NCBI GenBank assembly: GCA_018398765.1 | Contig: JAHBMJ010005348.1 | Location: forward strand, 35,001 to 71,391 | Source of the DNA: Chromera velia | Lineage: Eukaryota; Sar; Chromeraceae | Length of the DNA: 36,391 nucleotides | Direction: 5' to 3' | Shown here: one piece after another, positions 31,051 to 36,391 of the stretch | Layout of the letters: every line of letters begins with the position of its first letter | How positions within the stretch are numbered: position 1 is the stretch's first letter | Program-made: the position numbers and the translations under genes | The notes under the pieces: generated by a model | Told to the model about the DNA's origin: nothing | Seen by the model: the letters and a program-made list of their open reading frames with translations, nothing else | Databases searched by the model: none

Positions 31051-34000
31051 CTCTGTCTGTGTGTGTGTGGATGTCTCTGGCTGTGTGTGTGCGGGCGTTC
31101 GAGATGAACGAATGCAGACTGACTCAGGGGAGTCAGCCTGCCAATTCAGGGGACCACTCACGGAGGCACTCCATTGTACAGATCCACCCGCCCCCCTCTC
31201 CAGAGGACAAGGGGGGGGATGGAGGGTCCCTTCACCCGTCTCTAGACGGAAGGGGGAGAGGCTCCAAGGAGTGGGGCACTAAGGGGTCGGGATCGGGGTC
31301 TCTGTGTCTGAGTCTCCATCGGGAACACTCGCCTGCAGGCTCACCCGGGGGGCTTCTGCATGGGCAGGGGCGGGGGAGGAGGGTGAGTGTGTCGGAGGAG
31401 AGAAGAGTGAGCATTGTTGAGGCTTCTCGGCCATGTGTGCAAATCCCTGGTCAGTCAGCCAGGCAGTGAGTATGTTTGATGTTTCCAGTTTGCCGAATAG
31501 CTTTCCGTCTCTTCGTCCAGTCACGGAGTTTTTGCGTTCCAGCTCAGCCTGAGGTGTCTTCTCCTCTTCTCCCTGTAATAGGAGGTCGGAATGTGATGAG
31601 GGAGAGCACCACAAACGACAGAGGAAAGGGCTGCTCACTGCATTCGTCTACATTTTTTGTTAATTGGATTCGACAGCATGCAGCTATTTTGTCAATTAGA
31701 ACCAGGTCCTTTTTTCCGTTCTCCCTTGTCTTCCCCTTTCTTATTTGTCTTCACCGTCCTCCTCCGCTTTCAGCGCTTTGTTTGTTACCTCAACGGTTGA
31801 TATTTCGTCACTGAGAGCATTCAGGATGACGTGGCAGTCGGTACAGGTTGTTGAACAAGCAGAAAGCAATTGAGTGTCAACATTGGTCTGTCTGCATGGA
31901 GGGAGGGAGTCTTGCAGGCGGCCCCATCGGCACTGTGGGAGAGGTCTACACTTGGGAGGACCTCTCGTGGGTCGACAAACTACAATTCTTCAATCTTTGG
32001 TTCCTCATTACAATCGTCGGAAATTTCACACAGCTCTTTGCAGCGGTGAGTCAGAAAGTCGGGTAGGGTAGAGCGGCCGTATGTGTTCTGTAGATTGGGG
32101 GGATCTCTTGGGAAACTAAAATGGGGAAATGAACACGGGCGCATGGACACAAACCATCCAATTCACCCACACCACGCATGGCGGCTTTGTCGATTTCACT
32201 TTTAGTTGTTGGAGTTGCTCTTGTTCTCCTGAATTTCTACTTAGAATAAAGTTTGTTTGCATCCCTCGGTGCGTTCATTCACGGCTGATGTCATCCAAGA
32301 CTTTTCCCTTCCTTGTGTATTTTTCCGTGTGTCTGCATTCATTTGTTGAAACGACAACTGACCTGCTCATGCGATTGGTTTGCATCTCTGCTTGCTTGCT
32401 TGACAAAATGCAGACTCTCTGTATGATGACAAACGTGAACATTGCCTTTCGCTTGGGTGCCCTTGGTATCGGCTGCTTTTTGGGTCTGTCTTCAATTGTT
32501 TTTCTCTCCAGAGTAATTCGTGGAACTGGCTTTCTCTTCTGCCTTCCCTTTTTGTTTTTTCTGCATCCCCCGCCTTTCCCTTCGTTGCACAATTTGCGTC
32601 TGCATCCCTCACTCTTCACAAGTCATTCCCATCGGAATGACGAAAAAGTCATTGCACCTTGTGCTCCAATCAATCTCGGTCCCTTCCCCTCAGGGCTTTC
32701 CCTCTTCTCGCCCCCCCCCTCCCCACTCCTCGCCTCTTCTGAATCCGCCTCAATTCTTGTCTACTGTTTGCACTCAGCATGGACAAACCTTCTGAGATAC
32801 CTCGAATACTTCTCAAAGTACTACGTGCTCATGCGCACCATGGCGAGAGGTCAGTGAGTAGGGGAGCACAATGTATGGCTGTTTGTTGGACGTCTGCCTT
32901 TTCGGTCTTTTTCGTCGTCGACTGCAGGTGGGTGCACACGTGTCTTCGTAAGTGTCCCTGTTCACTGTGTGTGTGCGTGTAATTCTTCGGAATTTGTGTT
33001 GCGGAGTCCTTCTCCTTTTGTTGTAGAACATGAATTGTTCTGCTTGAGTGCAGGATAGTTCTGCTTGAGTGCAGGATAGTTGTAGGACGAATCCATGTGC
33101 GGCCTGTCAACGTACTCGTGTAGAGAAAAACTTTGTGTATGAATGTGATAACACAAATGTGTGTGTATGAATGTGAAAACTCAAATATGTGTGTATGAAG
33201 GCGATAACACAAATGTGTGTGTTTGTGTGTGTGAACGTGTGTGTGCGTGCGTGTGAGAGATGCCTTCCCGTGTGTGTGCGTGAGATGTCTTGCAGGCGTT
33301 CCACGCATTCTGGAGTTCCTCGCTGCCGTGGTTCCTCTCTTTCTTGCGTACGCCGCCCTCGGAGTTTCCCTTTTCTGGGCGACTGAGCAATTTGGGAACA
33401 TGAGCTGGGTCGGTGGGTAGGTTGGGTGTTGCTGAACAGACAATCAGACTCAACAGCAAAAAGGAGGAAGACGTGGTTGAGAGAGGGGTCCTTCTACTCG
33501 CACTCACAGCCAAGGAACAGAATGTAGCCATCATACGGTTGGTCTGCGTGGGGAGGGGAAAGAAAGCGTGGGAATGCAGTCATCATCGGCAAGAAGAGGA
33601 ACGCAAAGATTGAATGCGCAATTCTTTGGCTTGTTCATCGCGTGTGTGCATGAATGTACATGTGTGCATGTGCATGTACATGTCCATGCCTGTGTGCAGT
33701 CTTGTTTATCGCTTTTTTCTGTCCTCAACGGTGATGACATTCGGAACGTCTTCAAGAACCTCAAAGAGATCCATCCGATGGTGCGTCCTTCCGTCCGTCC
33801 GTCCGTCCGTCCGTCCGTCCGTCTGTCTGTCTGTCTGTCGGTCTGTCCACTTCATTGTCTCCCATTTCTTTCGTTGGCGTCGCTTGTTCGTCAGTGGTGA
33901 GGAATCAACACACACTGACAGGAGGATAGGTAGTAGAAAGGGGGGCCATGCAGAGGTGGCCATACTTTCTTTTGCCATGCAGGGTCTATCTGCATTCCTT

Positions 34001-36391
34001 GCTCTTCAGATCGTCCAAAAAGATGGACTTGGTTTTTTGTGTCATGAAAGGGGCTTCCCCTAGACATTCCAAATTAAATGGAGACGGAAAGAAACCTATT
34101 GCAGTCCATAGCGTGAGTGCTGGGATGAACATGCCATCCACCACTTTTTCTGCCTTCCTCATTATTGTTGGCATTTTTTTAATGTCCATTTTGCAGTTTG
34201 GCGAAATCTATTTGTACAGTTTTCTCTGTCTGTTCATGTACGTCGTCTTGAATGTGTTCATTTCGATCATTGAGGATGCGTTCTTCACCGAGAAGGCGAA
34301 GATCGAGCTGGACGAACTGGAATTTGCAGAAGCAGAAGAGGCGGCCGTGCGAGCAGAGGACGGCTCTGGAATGCAGTGGAGGGACGGGCACCATGACGCA
34401 GCGGATGCCATGGAGGCGGGGGGGTATGCGTTGTATGGTAATTCACGAGCAAAATTTCGAGGCTATCATCCCTCTGAGAGAGAGCCAACGAGAGCAGCTG
34501 CTGCAAGAGAAAAATTTTCAGAACAACGGGAGGCTAGCGAGGGGCTTCTACTCCCCACCGCCGCCGCTGCCGCATCTCCCGGCTCCATGCGAAGGTCACC
34601 CCTCATGAGCCCTTCAGCAGGCCCCAGAGGAATTGCGGTCTCCTCCTTTGCCCCCTTTCACCACCCTCCGTCGCACACACCCCTTGGCAATAGAAGAAGT
34701 CGCAGATTTAGTCAAGCATTGAGGAGGAGTCAGATGCCCTCTGCAGCAGGAGGTCTGAATGCTCTGCCCCTCCCCGTGGGCTTCCAACGTGCCCACACAG
34801 AGAATTTTGATGACCCTACGAGGACTGCAGAGGGGGAGAGGACAGCTCCGGCTAGGGGGGTATCGGGGGGTTCCTATCGTAGAGGGTCTCTGGGTTCGCA
34901 GATGCAGAACCTGCCATCTGACTCCTCTCGGCTTCTTCTGTCTCGTAAAAGGAGATCCAGTGAGAGCTCCTTTGTGGTGCAGTCCCGTCTCCATGACTCA
35001 GCAGGGTGGTTGACCCGGATGGTCTCCCCTGGGGCAGAGAAGGGAGGGGGGCGGGCTGGTGAAGGCAGACGGGGGGGGTCGGGGGATAGCGGCCGTTTGA
35101 GAGGGAAGGAGGGGAAAGATAGTTTGGAGGGGAAAGACCTTCAGCGTCCTCTTTTATGTGATATTGAAGAAGCGTCGGGTGTCTCTGGGGGGGCAGATGG
35201 AGAGGGGGGTGGGGGAGCGCAGCTTGAGCTCCAAGAAGAGCAAGTGAAATCGGAAGAGGAGAAAGAGAGAGAAAGTGGAGACAAGAGAAGGCAAGGGGGT
35301 GGTGGTGAGGAAGCATTTGAGACCCCCTCACGACCTGCCCAAGGTTTTCGTGGTGAGGAGTTTGCGCCTGGAAGTGCATTTCGGTCCTCTTCTATGGACG
35401 AGAGAATTGCTTTTCATCGTTATCAGAGTCGTACAGGCAGTCAGGAGACAGAACGAACAACTCGGTTAATGAGATTGCAGGGAGAAGACGGTGGGAGAAG
35501 GGTCCGTCATGATTCGCGCGAACCTTCACTGCCGTCTCCGACGAGAGAACTATTGGAGACGGGGGAGTGGGAGGAGGTAGACACAGAGGGGCATGAGAGA
35601 GAGAGAAGCATGCGAGGGAGGGATAGGCGTCTTGCAACTGCATTTAGGAGGACAGGCACCACCCCGGCATTCTCAGATAGCCAGGGATCCACGCGCAGGT
35701 CCGCACAAGTCTCCCACCCCCATCCCGCCGCCACATCCCCAATTCCCTTCGCACGCTCCAATCCTGCACTTCAGCGTGCCAACACAGGCGCAGTCGCCCT
35801 GCCCCCCTTTGCCCGACGAGACTCCCCTGGTAGTACCACTCGCGGAAGGGGGCGAGGGGGCACGACTACATTCGCACGCACAGGATCCTCTGCTTCCATT
35901 GCGTCCGGGGGTGGGGGTGGCAGCGGGTTGCCTGGGTCAGCAACTAGGCGTCGGGACGTGAACCCGAAAATTGAGGCGCTGCTCCGTGCCACCGACCTTC
36001 TGGAGGGTGGAGAATGGAGTGGCACCTCTGCACCCCCCCAGTCTGGTGGGGTGAGGGGGGCGAGGGACCCTGTGCATTTGGGTGGCACGATGCCTTCGCA
36101 ACAGTACCCCTCAATGCCATCGCAATCAGGCTCTCCGCTCGGTGAGAGCCCGACGGAGGAAGTTTTCTTGGGACCCGGAATGCGGCACTCTGCTGCATCA
36201 GATGGAGATGAATTGGTACAGCAGCAGCATGGGCCTGGGAGGAGAGACGGGGGGGGGTCGGTACAGGACAGCGCAATAGGCGCAAGTCTTTTGGGTGCAG
36301 CAGGATCGAGGGTGATGTCTCTGGAGGGACATCAACTAGAGAGTGAGAAGGAAACGGAGGAGGGTGTGAGACCTCTCAGACGCACTCGCAC
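28832..36391 (+). CDS. Mucolipin (TRPML)-type cation channel, partial at the window end
   Basis: Exons: 28832-28928, 29020-29185, 29266-29454, 30178-30328, 30559-30896, 31118-31449, 31918-32045, 32414-32483, 32778-32849, 33296-33408, 33700-33780, 34197->36391. All phases agree, giving at least 1310 aa. The N-terminus LTDQLFMDPFEKWRVYGKFP matches the mucolipin pre-S1 region. S1 is about 38-58, followed by a luminal/extracytosolic domain (about 60-270). S2 is 272-295, S3 about 447-466, S4 about 478-492 and S5 about 518-540. The pore has FSVLNGDD (558-565), where NGDD is the TRPML selectivity-filter motif. S6 is GEIYLYSFLCLFMYVVLNVF (581-600). Mucolipins are endolysosomal Ca/Fe/Na channels gated by PI(3,5)P2. 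Two oddities: an S2-S3 linker enlarged by about 110 residues (exon 6), and a Ser/Gly/Arg/Pro-rich tail from about 610 with no stop by 36391. The exon 6 donor (31449, GTCAGT) was chosen by phase. Confidence 0.92.
31016..31044 (+). repeat. TC microsatellite in a TRPML-like intron
   Basis: Pure CT run in the intron 30897-31117. It is followed by a GT-rich stretch to about 31095. Confidence 0.85.
33786..33840 (+). repeat. GTCC/GTCT tetranucleotide array in a TRPML-like intron
   Basis: A GTCC array switches to GTCT units. It starts only a few bases after the splice donor at 33781 (ATG|GTGCGT). It could influence splicing of the pore-encoding exon that ends at 33780. Confidence 0.85.

Noticed and set aside
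30592-31107. Treating the 171-aa plus frame as a separate protein
   Set aside because: Its first part is TRPML exon 5 (S2); the remainder is intron read-through into a CT microsatellite.

Overview
This is a nuclear eukaryotic window. Genes are split by many short GT-AG introns, intergenic DNA is full of microsatellites, and there is an LTR retroelement. The mix of protein families fits a free-living alveolate alga of the chromerid type (Chromera-like): a flagellar TPR protein, a myristoylated-looking PP2C phosphatase, a secreted EGF-repeat protein, a mucolipin (TRPML) channel and a TLDc protein. The octamer TGCATGCA, known as an ApiAP2-type motif in apicomplexans, occurs about ten times by eye. 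The species is an inference; the sequence carries no marker gene that settles it. Genes read with the standard code and end in TGA or TAG.

Layout. 1-4800 is repeat-rich: TA microsatellites, a 131-bp-arm foldback hairpin (282-590) and a 1.5-kb purine-only tract (about 1528-3016). 4823-8463 (+) is a nine-exon TTC29-like gene. 8464-10888 is gene-poor. 10889-11305 (-) is a small unknown protein starting MGNC, divergent from a single-exon TLDc gene at 11854-13167 (+). 13168-15482 is non-coding and holds a 55-bp minisatellite (13973-14336) and a 208-bp candidate inverted-repeat element (14840-15047). 15483-17579 (-) is an intronless secreted protein with about ten calcium-binding EGF modules. It is divergent from an eight-exon PP2C gene at 18275-22535 (+), whose last intron contains a 64-N assembly gap. 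22536-25116 is non-coding. 25117-28327 is an LTR element with 281-bp LTRs and a 5-bp target duplication but no recognisable reverse transcriptase. 28832 to the window end (+) is a TRPML channel gene. Its twelfth exon is still open at base 36391, adding a low-complexity cytosolic tail of at least about 700 residues.

The genes are not an operon and do not form an obvious pathway. Their common thread is cell-surface, membrane and flagellar biology. The exon models were assembled by hand from splice-site phase and family alignment from memory. In each multi-exon gene the phases close exactly (576 aa for TTC29, 441 aa for PP2C, at least 1310 aa for TRPML).

No CRISPR, rRNA or tRNA was found. The items most worth following up are the giant TRPML tail, the coding-poor LTR element, the foldback hairpin, the intronless EGF gene and the TGCATGCA enrichment.
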